Shown here piece after piece: positions 55,582 to 63,825 of a DNA stretch of 64,000 nt (the first letter of the stretch is position 1; every line of letters starts with the position of its first letter). The notes beneath the pieces were generated by a model. It was not told the DNA's origin, did no database searches, and was given only the letters and a program-made list of their open reading frames with translations. The stretch is from Lacticaseibacillus suibinensis (GTDB taxonomy: Bacteria > Bacillota > Bacilli > Lactobacillales > Lactobacillaceae), in the NCBI RefSeq assembly GCF_003946175.1, contig NZ_RHOK01000010.1, forward strand, positions 38,631 to 102,630, written 5' to 3'. The translations under genes and the position numbers were made by a program.

Positions 55582-57303
55582 TTATGCAGTGCGAAAGGCA
55601 GTTAACGCTGCTTCAAAGCTGGCCAGTTTCTGCTCTGCTTCGGCCTCAGTGGCAGCTGAGGTGCCAACATAGAACTTCACTTTTGGCTCCGTCCCAGAAG
55701 GCCGAATGGCAATCCAAGTGCCATCTGCCAAAATGTACTTCAGCACATCAGAGACCGGCATCGTGATGGGACTGGTGCCTTCTGCCGTGGTGATGAGCTG
55801 CTTTTTGTAGTCCTCGGTGCGCACAATCTTCACGCCGGCAAAATCAGCTGGTTGTTCTTCCCGGAACTTGGTCATCAACGCGGCCATTTCCGCTGGCCCT
55901 TCCAGCCCTGGGAAGTCAACGCCGACGGTCTTTTCGGCAAAGTAGCCGTACCGAGCATACAAGGCCTGAATGCCATCCCACAGGGTTTGGCCCTTGGACT
56001 TGTAGTAAGCTGCCACTTCCGCCAGCAGCACGGTGGATTGAATGGCATCCTTGTCCCGCACGAATGGCTTGATCAGGTAGCCATAACTTTCTTCAAAGCC
56101 AAACAAGAATTCATGGCTACCGGTTTCTTCGTATTGCTTGATTTGGTCGCCAATGAACTTGAACCCGGTTTCCACATTGATCATGGCCACGCCATAATCC
56201 TTGGCGATCGCGGTGGCCAGTTCCGTCGACACAATCGACTTCACCACGGCCCCATTGGCTGGCAAGGTACCAGCTTGTTTGCGGGCTTCCAGAATGTAGT
56301 GGAGCAACAGGGACGCAATTTGGTTGCCGGTCAACAGTTGGTAGCCATCCCCGGTCCACACTGCAGTGCCCAGGCGGTCCGCATCGGGATCCGTGGCAAT
56401 CAGCACATCGGCATGACTGGCCTTACCCATTTCAATCGCTAGGTCAAAGGTTTGCGGGAATTCAGGATTCGGAAACGGCGTGGTCGGGAACTCGGGGTCT
56501 GCTGTGGACTGCGGCAGTACCAGCTGGAAGTTTTGGAAGCCGGCGTTACGCAGCACCATTTGAGCCGGAATGCGGCCAGTCCCATTCAGTGGCGAGTAAA
56601 TCAAACTCATATCCTTGCCGACGGTGTGGACCAAGTCTTGGTTGATGGTGACGGTAGCCACGGCTTGGTAGTAGGCTTCATCGACATCTTCGCCAATCAA
56701 GTGCATCAGGTTCTGGGCCCGCAAGGCATGCACATCAAGCGTCTTAATGGCAAACAAATCATCCACGCTCCGAACGTACTCGGTGATGCGGTCAGATTCT
56801 TCTGGTGGCATTTGGCCGCCATCTGGGCCGTAAATCTTGTAGCCGTTATACTGCTTCGGGTTGTGGCTGGCGGTGATCATGATGCCGGCGTATGTTTTCA
56901 GATAGCGCACAGCAAATGACAGCTCCGGCGTGGGGCGCAAGCTGTCGAAAACATAGCTCACAATCCCATGCGCCCCCAAAACCGCCGCAGCCTCTTGCGC
57001 AAACTGCTGGCTTTGGTACCGCGAATCAAAAGAAATTGCCACCCCGGCTTGTTTTTGACTGGCATCCAGGGTATCCATAAACCGGGCCAAGCCTTCAGTG
57101 GCTTGACGCACGGTGTAGATATTCATCCGGCCAATGCCGGCTCCGATGATACCGCGCATGCCGGCAGTTCCAAAGGCCATTGGCACCGAAAAGGCTGCCT
57201 CTTGTGTCTTCTCGTCATCTGCCATTGCGCTGAGCTCGCGTTTTAGAGCAGCATCCATCGTCGGTGCATTCACCCATGCTTGATAATTTTCTTTATACCC
57301 CAT
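55582..57303 (-). CDS. pgcA: Phosphoglucomutase (alpha-D-phosphohexomutase)
   Basis: 573 residues, interconverts glucose-6- and glucose-1-phosphate for envelope sugars. Phosphoserine loop TASHNPKQYNGYKIYG (~138-153), metal loop DPDADRLGTAV (~300), sugar loop GFEESYGYL (~397) and phosphate loop RPSGTEPKVKFY (~530). ATG at 57303 with TAGGAG upstream; a frame to 57435 is not supported. Upstream trxB has its own terminator. Confidence 0.95.
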   Translation of the reverse strand: MGYKENYQAWVNAPTMDAALKRELSAMADDEKTQEAAFSVPMAFGTAGMRGIIGAGIGRMNIYTVRQATEGLARFMDTLDASQKQAGVAISFDSRYQSQQFAQEAAAVLGAHGIVSYVFDSLRPTPELSFAVRYLKTYAGIMITASHNPKQYNGYKIYGPDGGQMPPEESDRITEYVRSVDDLFAIKTLDVHALRAQNLMHLIGEDVDEAYYQAVATVTINQDLVHTVGKDMSLIYSPLNGTGRIPAQMVLRNAGFQNFQLVLPQSTADPEFPTTPFPNPEFPQTFDLAIEMGKASHADVLIATDPDADRLGTAVWTGDGYQLLTGNQIASLLLHYILEARKQAGTLPANGAVVKSIVSTELATAIAKDYGVAMINVETGFKFIGDQIKQYEETGSHEFLFGFEESYGYLIKPFVRDKDAIQSTVLLAEVAAYYKSKGQTLWDGIQALYARYGYFAEKTVGVDFPGLEGPAEMAALMTKFREEQPADFAGVKIVRTEDYKKQLITTAEGTSPITMPVSDVLKYILADGTWIAIRPSGTEPKVKFYVGTSAATEAEAEQKLASFEAALTAFRTA

Positions 57304-57494
57304 TTGATTCACTCCTATCCTTTGTCCGGTGCCTATTGCAAGTTCATTGTACGCCGCGAAGTGGTTTCTGGCATTCACCAGCCCTTGGCTAGCGCAAAAA
57401 AGCATCGGCATAACGGTTTCATTATCGCATATCAAAAGCGGGTTTCAACTCAAGGTGGCCAATTGTTACGCGATGTTAAACAATCGCGGCCACC

Positions 57495-57522
57495 AAAAAA
57501 GCGCCCTCCAGCTGGAGAGCGC
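57495..57522 (-). terminator. Terminator after trxB
   Basis: GGCGCTCTCCAGCTGGAGGGCGC-type stem (one mismatch), then TTTTTT on the minus strand. Confidence 0.88.
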
Positions 57523-57528
57523 CACATG

Positions 57529-58479
57529 TTACTTCGTTGCTGCCGTTAAAGTGGCATCTTGAAGACTTTGAATGTAGTTGAACGCACTTTGGCCCGCCTG
57601 GCCGCCTTCGCCTACCGCGGTTGCGATTTGGCGCAAGCCTTTGGCCCGCACATCACCAATAGCGAAAATGCCAGGCACGCGGGTTTCCATCAGGTCATTA
57701 GTCGGAATCCAGCCGGCTTCATCAAGCACCCCGACGTTTTTGAAACTATCGGTCAAGGGTTTGATACCAACGTAAATGAAAGCACCCGCCGCGGGAATGA
57801 CATGCGTTTCGCTAGTCACTTTGTCCTTGTACTGAACGCCGGTGACTTTCTGGTCATCCCCGAGGATCTCCTGCACGTCTGCGTTCCAGACAAAATGCAT
57901 CTTGTCGTTGGCAAAGGCGCGTTGCTGGATAATCTGCTGGGCGCGCAGCTGGTCACGCCGGTGAATCACCGTGACTTTGGAAGCCAGCCCGGCGAGGTAG
58001 AGGCCTTCTTCAACTGCTGAATCACCGCCGCCGATCACTGCGACTTCTTGATTCTTGAAAAAGGCGCCGTCGCAGACCGCACAGTATGATACACCGCGGC
58101 CGCCGAATTCTTCTTCGCCAGGAATCCCCAGCTTACGGTGTTCGGCCCCGGTAGCGATGATCACCGCTTTGGCTTCAAACTCGCCTTCGTCAGTGACCAC
58201 GCGCTTCATGGCCCCTTCATCGCGCAAGTCCGTCACATTACCATAAGCGTATTCGGCACCAAATTGCGTCGCGCCATCATACATCTTTTGGCTCAGGTCT
58301 GGTCCCAAGATCGAAGAAAAGCCAGGATAGTTTTCCACTGCGGCGGTATTGTTCATCTGGCCGCCGTAAATCCCGCGGTCCAGCATCAACACGGACAAAT
58401 TGGCCCGTGACGCGTACAACGCCGCGGTCATGCCACCAGGGCCAGCCCCGATTACGATTACATCATATTGTTTTGCCAT
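57529..58479 (-). CDS. trxB: Thioredoxin reductase
   Basis: 316-residue FAD/NADPH enzyme. GAGPGGMTAALYASRA (~10-25) FAD site, CAVCDGAF (~133) redox-active CxxC, and GGGDSAVEEGLYL NADPH site. The ATG at 58479 has AGAGGTG upstream. Maintains cytoplasmic thiols; lies between gpsA and pgcA as in other lactobacilli. Confidence 0.97.
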   Translation of the reverse strand: MAKQYDVIVIGAGPGGMTAALYASRANLSVLMLDRGIYGGQMNNTAAVENYPGFSSILGPDLSQKMYDGATQFGAEYAYGNVTDLRDEGAMKRVVTDEGEFEAKAVIIATGAEHRKLGIPGEEEFGGRGVSYCAVCDGAFFKNQEVAVIGGGDSAVEEGLYLAGLASKVTVIHRRDQLRAQQIIQQRAFANDKMHFVWNADVQEILGDDQKVTGVQYKDKVTSETHVIPAAGAFIYVGIKPLTDSFKNVGVLDEAGWIPTNDLMETRVPGIFAIGDVRAKGLRQIATAVGEGGQAGQSAFNYIQSLQDATLTAATK

Positions 58480-58527
58480 GGGACGCACCTCTTTCCAATT
58501 CGCTTACCTTTCGTAAGTCAAATTATA

Positions 58528-59577
58528 CTATACCTTGTTTGGGACGACTTGTAAAGTGACCCCAAAATCGGTTTCGGCTTTACCTTCACGCGCCATTAAA
58601 TCCGTAATCACCGTCTTGATTGGCGCCCCTTGGTAAAGGACTTGATAAATCGCATTGGAAATCGGCATCTCGCATTGCTGCTGCTCCGCCAATTCATGCA
58701 CGACTTTGGCCGTCGAGACCCCTTCGACCACCATGCCGATGTTGGCCAACACCTCAGGCAATTTTTGGCCTTGCCCCAAAGCATTGCCGGCGCGCCAGTT
58801 GCGACTGTGGACACTGGTACAGGTGACAATTAAATCGCCGACCCCAGACAGGCCGATGAAGGTCATAGGATTGGCGCCCATTTTAACGCCCAACCGGGTG
58901 ATTTCGGCCAAGCCTCGCGTCATCAGCGCCGCTTTGGTGTTATCACCATAACCGAGGCCATGCAAGGCGCCAGCGCCGATGGCAATCACGTTTTTCAAAG
59001 CGGCCCCATACTCAACGCCAATCACGTCGGTGTTCGTATAGAGTCGGAAATAGTCGTTCATGAACAGTTGCTGCACTTTTTTGGCCACTGCTTCGTCGGC
59101 CGCCGCCGCGGTCAAGGTCGTGATGTCCCGCGTTGCCACGTCTTCGGCGTGACTCGGCCCGGAAATCACCACCGGGCCCTGATACCGGCCTGCTGGTAGC
59201 ACAGCTTCCAGCACCTGCGATACCCGCAACTTGGTGCCCAGCTCCAGCCCCTTCGCCGCATGGGCAATGATGGGCCGCTGGCTGTCATCAAGTAGCGTGC
59301 TGACCTGAGTGGCCACACTGCGAATGGCATTCGTCGGCACCACAAATAAAATCACCGTGGCGTCTTTCACGGCCGCGGCTAGATCCGCGGTGGCGTGCAA
59401 GGCTTCATGCAGTTTAAAATCCGGCAGGTAGTGCTGATTGGTGTGCTGCTCGTTGATTTCTGGCACTTGGGCCGGCTTATGCGTCCACAAGGCAACGTCC
59501 AGCTGGTTCTCCGTCAACAGATTAGCCAACACGGTGCCCCAGGAACCGGCCCCTAATACTGCGATTTTTTCGGTCAA
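58528..59577 (-). CDS. gpsA: Glycerol-3-phosphate dehydrogenase [NAD(P)+]
   Basis: Makes sn-glycerol-3-phosphate for phospholipids; 349 residues. NAD-binding LGAGSWGTVLANLL (~8-21), GPSHAEDVA (~140) and the substrate loop EYGAALKNVIAIGAG (~190-204). Start is TTG at 59577 with TAGGAG 7 bases upstream; the frame could extend to 59673, overlapping lgt, which is unlikely. 10 bases after lgt. Confidence 0.97.
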   Translation of the reverse strand: MTEKIAVLGAGSWGTVLANLLTENQLDVALWTHKPAQVPEINEQHTNQHYLPDFKLHEALHATADLAAAVKDATVILFVVPTNAIRSVATQVSTLLDDSQRPIIAHAAKGLELGTKLRVSQVLEAVLPAGRYQGPVVISGPSHAEDVATRDITTLTAAAADEAVAKKVQQLFMNDYFRLYTNTDVIGVEYGAALKNVIAIGAGALHGLGYGDNTKAALMTRGLAEITRLGVKMGANPMTFIGLSGVGDLIVTCTSVHSRNWRAGNALGQGQKLPEVLANIGMVVEGVSTAKVVHELAEQQQCEMPISNAIYQVLYQGAPIKTVITDLMAREGKAETDFGVTLQVVPNKV

Positions 59578-59587
59578 AAGATCACTC

Positions 59588-60412
59588 CTATAAGTTGTTG
59601 ATCGTATAGCCGTCCATGTACCACGGCAGGTCTGATTTGCGTCGGCGCCAAATGAACAACCCCAAAGCACCAACGAACAGCACGATGGACAACAGCTGCG
59701 ACACCCGCAGCCCCGGCATCAAATACAAGCTATCGGTGCGCATGCCTTCGACAAAGAACCGGCCAAAACTGTACCACATCACATAACTCAGCAAGATTTC
59801 GCCGCGCTTGAACCAACCTTGATGATGCCGAACACTCATGATAAGCACAAAACCGACAAGGTTCCACATCGATTCATACAAAAATGTCGGCTGGCGAAAG
59901 GCCCCGTTGATGTTCATCTGCTGAATGATGAATTCTGGCAAATGCAACCCACGCAGGTACGCCAGGGTGGTTTTGGCGCCAAACGCTTCTTGGTTCATGA
60001 AGTTGCCCCAGCGGCCAATGCTTTGAGCAATCATCACGGTTGGCGCCGCAATATCCAGCACCAGCCAGGCTGGTAGCCATTTGATGCGGCAATATATCAG
60101 GAACACAATCACGCTGGCAATCAGTGCGCCATAAATCGCAATCCCACCATTCCATATCGCGATGATTTGATCGGGATGCGCGGCATAATACGGCCACTCA
60201 AAGGCCACATAATACAGCCGCGCCCCAATCAGCGCGAATGGCAGCGCCCAGAGCACCAAGTTGATGATATGGTCTTCGCCGATGCCCCGCGCATTGGCTT
60301 CTCGGGTGGCGAGCCAAACTGCCAGCAGCACCCCGCAGGCAATAATCACCCCATACCAATGAATTTCTAAACCGCCTAGCTTCAGTGCAATTGGATTTAA
60401 CGCCGCTAACAT
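59588..60412 (-). CDS. lgt: Prolipoprotein diacylglyceryl transferase
   Basis: Membrane enzyme, 274 residues, adds diacylglycerol to the lipobox cysteine of lipoproteins. Seven helices. [11 protein letters not shown] corresponds to the H-GG-G motif region and [12 protein letters not shown] (~136) is the signature. Between hprK and gpsA, its usual place. Confidence 0.97.
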   Translation of the reverse strand: MLAALNPIALKLGGLEIHWYGVIIACGVLLAVWLATREANARGIGEDHIINLVLWALPFALIGARLYYVAFEWPYYAAHPDQIIAIWNGGIAIYGALIASVIVFLIYCRIKWLPAWLVLDIAAPTVMIAQSIGRWGNFMNQEAFGAKTTLAYLRGLHLPEFIIQQMNINGAFRQPTFLYESMWNLVGFVLIMSVRHHQGWFKRGEILLSYVMWYSFGRFFVEGMRTDSLYLMPGLRVSQLLSIVLFVGALGLFIWRRRKSDLPWYMDGYTINNL

Positions 60413-60436
60413 ACTGTCCCTCTCAATCCGGAATCG

Positions 60437-61384
60437 TTACTTCGCCTTATCGGCTGCTTCATTTGATTTAATCAATTTATTCAAGTTGGCCTCGAACGTC
60501 TTGGTGGCATCATAGCCCATGGATTTGGCTCGGAAGTTCATCGCGGCCACCTCAATAATCGACGCCAGGTTCCGGCCGACTTTGACCGGAATGGTAATCT
60601 TCGGCACATTGACATCAAAGATCTGCTGGCTCTGCTCACCAGAACCGAGCCGATCGAACTGCTTATCTGGCGTCCAATTTTCCAGATGCACAATCAAGTC
60701 GAGGTTGGTGTGCGTCCGCACTGCGCCTGCACCGAGCAAGTTCATGACATCGATGATGCCTAGACCGCGGATTTCTAGCAAGTGGGACAAAATCGCCGGC
60801 GCTTCCCCAACGATGGTTTGTTCATCTTTTTGGTAAACATCCACCCGGTCATCGGCAATCAGCCGGTGGCCCCGCTGAATCAGCTCCAGCGCCGTTTCGG
60901 ATTTACCAACGCCAGAATCCCCGGTAATCATGACCCCTAAGCCATACAAGTCGACGAGCACCCCATGCATGCTTTGGCGTTCGGCGAGCTTTTCTTCCAA
61001 ATAATCCGTCAGTAAACTCGACAGCCGCGTGGTGGGCAAATCAGAGCCCAGTACTGGCACCCGCACCGCCGCGGCGGCAGTTAGCATTTCTGGCAACGGC
61101 TCAATCCCCCGCGACACCAGAAACGCTGGTGTATCTTCCGCCGCCATGCGTTTGAAAATCACCAACCGCTCCGGGGCGGACATATTGCGCGCAAAGGCGC
61201 TTTCCGTGCGACCAAACAATTGAATCCGTTCATGCGGATAGTAATTGAAATAACCCGTTAGCTCCAAGCCCGGCCGCGAAATATCGCTCACCACCACCTG
61301 GCGCTCCGGCAAATAATCCTCACCGCTATACACCTTCAACTTGATATCGGTCACCAATTGCTTCACGGAAACTTGATCTGCCAT
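60437..61384 (-). CDS. hprK: HPr kinase/phosphorylase
   Basis: Phosphorylates HPr at Ser46 to signal sugar status through CcpA; 315 residues. P-loop GDSGVGKSETAL (~155-166) and the signature EIRGLGIIDVMNLLGAGAVR (~205) are intact. ATG at 61384 is chosen, with GGGGTGG upstream; an in-frame GTG at 61405 is possible. First gene of the hprK-lgt-gpsA cluster. The array of repeats starts 68 bases upstream. Confidence 0.97.
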   Translation of the reverse strand: MADQVSVKQLVTDIKLKVYSGEDYLPERQVVVSDISRPGLELTGYFNYYPHERIQLFGRTESAFARNMSAPERLVIFKRMAAEDTPAFLVSRGIEPLPEMLTAAAAVRVPVLGSDLPTTRLSSLLTDYLEEKLAERQSMHGVLVDLYGLGVMITGDSGVGKSETALELIQRGHRLIADDRVDVYQKDEQTIVGEAPAILSHLLEIRGLGIIDVMNLLGAGAVRTHTNLDLIVHLENWTPDKQFDRLGSGEQSQQIFDVNVPKITIPVKVGRNLASIIEVAAMNFRAKSMGYDATKTFEANLNKLIKSNEAADKAK

Positions 61385-61452
61385 CAGGTCCACCCCGTCT
61401 TTCACATAGTTAGGTTAAGTTTATCATCACTGAAGGCAAGTGAACAGAGGAA

Positions 61453-61589
61453 GGCTGTGGAGCAGGCAGTGGAGGGCACCGCACTTAGCCGGACGAGTAG
61501 CCTGGCCAGAGGGTTTGCCACCGCTTTTTGGTGGCGGACCTTCTGGCGTAGCTAATCGCTCCGGCGTTGGTGCCCGCAGCGCAACTATA
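61453..61589. repeat. Family-1 structured element, array copy A
   Basis: Left arm GGAGGGCACC then GCACTTAGCCGGACGAGTAGCC; right arm GTAGCTAATCGCTCCGGCGT then GGTGCCC and GCGCAACTATA. Stems: GGGCACC with GGTGCCC and CCGGA..GA..TAGC with GCTA..TC..TCCGG. Central hairpin 61504-61546: GCCAGA..GG..GCCACC with GGTGGC..CC..TCTGGC. Starts with the GGCTGTGGAG border. The array lies directly upstream of hprK. Confidence 0.78.
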
Positions 61590-61760
61590 GGCAGTGGAGG
61601 CGGGGGCACTTAGCGGGATGATTAGCCAAGGTCAGCGCATTGAAGCCGTTTTTTGGCTTCGAGGTGCTGGCCGTATCCGCTACCGCATGTCAGTCCGTAC
61701 GCGCTATGCGCTACGGGCTGATCAAATCACTCCCGCGTTGGTGCGCGCAACGCACCTACA
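61590..61760. repeat. Family-1 structured element, array copy B
   Basis: Left block GGGCACTTAGCGGGATGATTAGCC pairs (GCGGGA, GATT) with AATCACTCCCGC. Compared with copy A the C-G pair in the stem is replaced by G-C. Inner hairpins: GAAGCC / GGCTTC around a T-run (61642-61660) and TCAGTCCGTA / TACGGGCTGA (61690-61721); the latter is a close relative of the hairpin in the 54.6-kb element. Ends GCGCAACGCACCTACAGG. Confidence 0.75.
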
Positions 61761-61883
61761 GGCCGTGAGGCAAGGCGTACTTAGCGGACAAGTAGCCTAG
61801 CTCCGAGTATTACCGGCTAAGACCGCCGGTAATACTCGGAGCGTTGCTAATCGCTCGTGTGTTGCCGACCTGACCGCAAGTAG
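61761..61883. repeat. Family-1 structured element, array copy C
   Basis: Left block GTACTTAGCGGACAAGTAGCC; right block GTTGCTAATCGCTCGTG. Outer stem GGCAA with TTGCC. Central perfect 18-bp hairpin GCTCCGAGTATTACCGGC with its complement (61800-61842), 7-base loop. Confidence 0.75.
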
Positions 61884-61929
61884 GTTATGGCGGCAACGCA
61901 CTTAGCAGGACGAATAGCTTTCTAACACG
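61884..61929. repeat. Family-1 structured element, truncated array copy D
   Basis: Only the left part remains: GCGGCAACGCACTTAGCAGG then ACGAATAGCTTTCTAACACGCC; the TTTCTAACGC piece also occurs after the left arm of the 54.6-kb copy. The right arm is missing; a MITE-like element follows 20 bases later. Confidence 0.65.
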
Positions 61930-61949
61930 CCGCCTTCACGCAAAGGGGT

Positions 61950-62059
61950 TGTGACATAACTCCACAAAAAGACGTCAACTGAGGAAAACCAAAAGAACCA
62001 AGACTAGAAATCTTCGTAATTTCCGAGTCTTGGTCCTTTTTTGAGGGGGGTATGTCACA
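61950..62059. mobile_element. MITE-like element with short terminal inverted repeats
   Basis: Ends TGTGACATA (61950-61958) and its complement TATGTCACA (62051-62059). Inside, ACCAAGACT (61997-62005) pairs with AGTCTTGGT (62026-62034), extended to AAAAG..CTTTT. About 110 bp, no coding capacity. No clear target duplication was found by eye. Confidence 0.5.
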
Positions 62060-62300
62060 CTCTTTTTTGCACTATGGCCTTAGTTAAAACCGAGAATTAT
62101 CGTGGCACTCGTGTGAAGCACATTAAAACCAACTAAGGCGATCACGCGCAAACGAGAAGGCTTATTTCAAGAACCTTAGTGTGTTATGCCTTCTAAATGC
62201 AATCAGAGGAGCTGTCACCACACACCCCCAGTACGAAACCAGTGCCTTGGACTTTCATGCGAGAAACTGAGCTGGCCCACCGAAAAATAGCTCTATTCCT
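62060..62300. other. Intergenic region with a 9-bp inverted repeat, no gene recognised
   Basis: GCCTTAGTT (62077-62085) and AACTAAGGC (62131-62139) form an inverted repeat 45 bases apart. A 20-codon frame at 62074-62136 (MALVKTENYRGTRVKHIKTN) spans it but has no ribosome site. The rest, to 62300, shows nothing I recognise; a terminator for the thioredoxin gene could not be identified. Confidence 0.35.
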
Positions 62301-63134
62301 TTAGTCTCGTTGAACTGGCGTGTCGGTTATCTTCTTGAACGGCTTGAATAATAGAACCAATTCCACACCGAGCAGAAAAACAGAAGTTACTAACAAACAC
62401 CAGAACAAATAGCTAAGCACATCACTAGTAAAAACATCACGGAGTGCGCCGTATGCAGAAGTGACCGTCATCTGAAGAGCAACAAGCAAAACATTCATCA
62501 GGCTATATAATAAAGTAAATTGCTCCAAGTTTTCTTGGCGTTTTTGGTAATGCAAAATCAACACTATAACCTGAACTGCTATTCCTATTACACCAATGAC
62601 TTCTAAAGCGATTTTAATGAATGCCATTCTATTTTCACTCCCTGACCGTAAAATATCCATTGTTGCAAGCGCTACGTTTACTGAAGGCCCACTTGCAAGG
62701 GCAACTTTCTGGAGTGAACCATTTTTGATTCGAAAGAGGAAAGGCACTGACACCAACTCAAGTTTTTCTGCCATCGTAACAAATTGAGGATCATTACGAT
62801 ATATATCAGTGTCAATATATCCCACTGTTTCGCCCGTATACTTTAAACTTGAAGCAAAGGCTCCCATGAACTGTTGGCAGTACGGGCAGGTGCTTCTACC
62901 AACATATACAACAGTGAAAGGTCTGCCTGATTTAGTCAGTGTAGTCATGACTTGATTAGGGGAAACTCGCACTAAGTTATGGCTTTGAACGAGACTATTC
63001 TCGGTTTTGCGGTAAGTCGAAATATTATTAACTTTCGGTGTTCTTTGAGGGGTACACATAAGAAATGCAAGCGTAGCCAAGCTTATTAAAATCAAGAATA
63101 GTTTAAGGATTACACAACGCCGCGGTCGTTGCAC
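62301..63134 (-). CDS. Membrane protein with extracytoplasmic thioredoxin-like domain (CPYC)
   Basis: 277 residues. One N-terminal helix (~9-27), then a thioredoxin-like domain (~55-155) with CPYC active site in STCPYCQQF (~83) and cis-Pro in SVPFLF, then three C-terminal helices (~175-197, 207-230, 240-264). N-terminal topology places the redox site outside the cell. Thioredoxin-like proteins of this kind accompany some bacteriocins. The GTG start at 63134 lies inside the 3' end of the DUF2599 gene, 32-base overlap, with GGTGAG 5 bases upstream, so expression is coupled. AT-richer than the core genes. No helix-turn-helix or transporter domain. Confidence 0.75.
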   Translation of the reverse strand: MQRPRRCVILKLFLILISLATLAFLMCTPQRTPKVNNISTYRKTENSLVQSHNLVRVSPNQVMTTLTKSGRPFTVVYVGRSTCPYCQQFMGAFASSLKYTGETVGYIDTDIYRNDPQFVTMAEKLELVSVPFLFRIKNGSLQKVALASGPSVNVALATMDILRSGSENRMAFIKIALEVIGVIGIAVQVIVLILHYQKRQENLEQFTLLYSLMNVLLVALQMTVTSAYGALRDVFTSDVLSYLFWCLLVTSVFLLGVELVLLFKPFKKITDTPVQRD

Positions 63135-63510
63135 TCATGCTCACCGTCTTTCTCCAGGGTTCCAGATTCCAGGGAGTCTTGAAAGCAAAAAGATAATGGC
63201 ACATAAATTGATTGCGCATGCCGTCAGTATTTTCCCAATTTTTGCTGCTGGAAAACTTGGCTTTCAATAAGTTGAATGCCCTTGTAGCCAGCGCACCTTT
63301 AAGATTGCCATTCGAAATACTTTCAAACTGTGCTGACATTGTAACGCTTAAAGACACTTTACCGCTCCGGGTTATCCAAGATGCTGACTTAATTAAATCC
63401 GAGTATGAATATTCGTTCACTGATTTCGCCTCTACGTTAAGAGCTGGCGCAAAAAGCACCGATAACAAGCACATTAAACCAATAAGAGCACCCAAGACCA
63501 CTTTTCTCAT
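63103..63510 (-). CDS. Secreted DUF2599-like protein
   Basis: 135 residues with a signal peptide (MRKVVLGALIGLMCLLSVLF..., cleavage likely after VEA ~28). The mature part has SASWITRSGKVSLSVT, the WENTDGMRNQFMCH segment, WNLEPWR and a C-terminal ALCNP. This matches my recollection of DUF2599, a family of small secreted proteins of unknown role. The mature protein has exactly two cysteines, so one disulfide is likely, which fits the adjacent thioredoxin-like gene. AAGGAG lies 10 bases before the ATG. Function not known; a toxin or bacteriocin-like role is a guess. Confidence 0.7.
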   Translation of the reverse strand: MRKVVLGALIGLMCLLSVLFAPALNVEAKSVNEYSYSDLIKSASWITRSGKVSLSVTMSAQFESISNGNLKGALATRAFNLLKAKFSSSKNWENTDGMRNQFMCHYLFAFKTPWNLEPWRKTVSMSATTAALCNP

Positions 63511-63630
63511 TACTATTCAGCTCCTTTTACCTTGCTTCAGTACGCGCCAATAACAACTTTTGAGACTGCGTTATACCACATGGGAAGTCTGAAAGTATTA
63601 GGATACGGTATAGCTTGAGCTAGGTTTGGC

Positions 63631-63825
63631 ATGTGTGACAGATTTAAAGAAAATATCACACACATCCGATCGAAAGCATCACCATTGGTATGGCATATTC
63701 ATGCCACTTTTATAGAGGCTTATCGTCATAAAATTGACTATTGGTATATCACCACTTTTCTGGCAGAAAATACCCCATTTTTAGATGAATTGCAAGTAAT
63801 AGCACTGGCGATGAGAAAAGATTAA
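63631..63825 (+). CDS. Small hypothetical protein, 64 residues (doubtful)
   Basis: Not recognised. Frame from ATG at 63631 (weak AGG upstream) to 63825; helical and His/Tyr-rich (HIHATFIEAYRHKIDYWYI), no signal peptide or membrane segment. AT-rich like its neighbours. It is divergent from the DUF2599 gene. It could be a real small gene, for instance a regulator or immunity factor of that locus, or a fragment of a larger decayed gene. Confidence 0.3.
   Translation: MCDRFKENITHIRSKASPLVWHIHATFIEAYRHKIDYWYITTFLAENTPFLDELQVIALAMRKD

Noticed and set aside
61594..61800. 68-codon open frame inside the repeat array
   Set aside because: It follows palindromic repeat sequence, has no ribosome site, and its peptide is Arg-rich low-information sequence explained by the repeats.
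61453..61929. CRISPR array
   Set aside because: Modules are long, internally palindromic, variable in length and lack identical short repeats with regular spacers; no cas gene is in the window.
62074..62136. 20-codon basic peptide frame near the MITE-like element
   Set aside because: No ribosome site and it spans an inverted repeat; it could be a remnant of a transposase end but cannot be supported.
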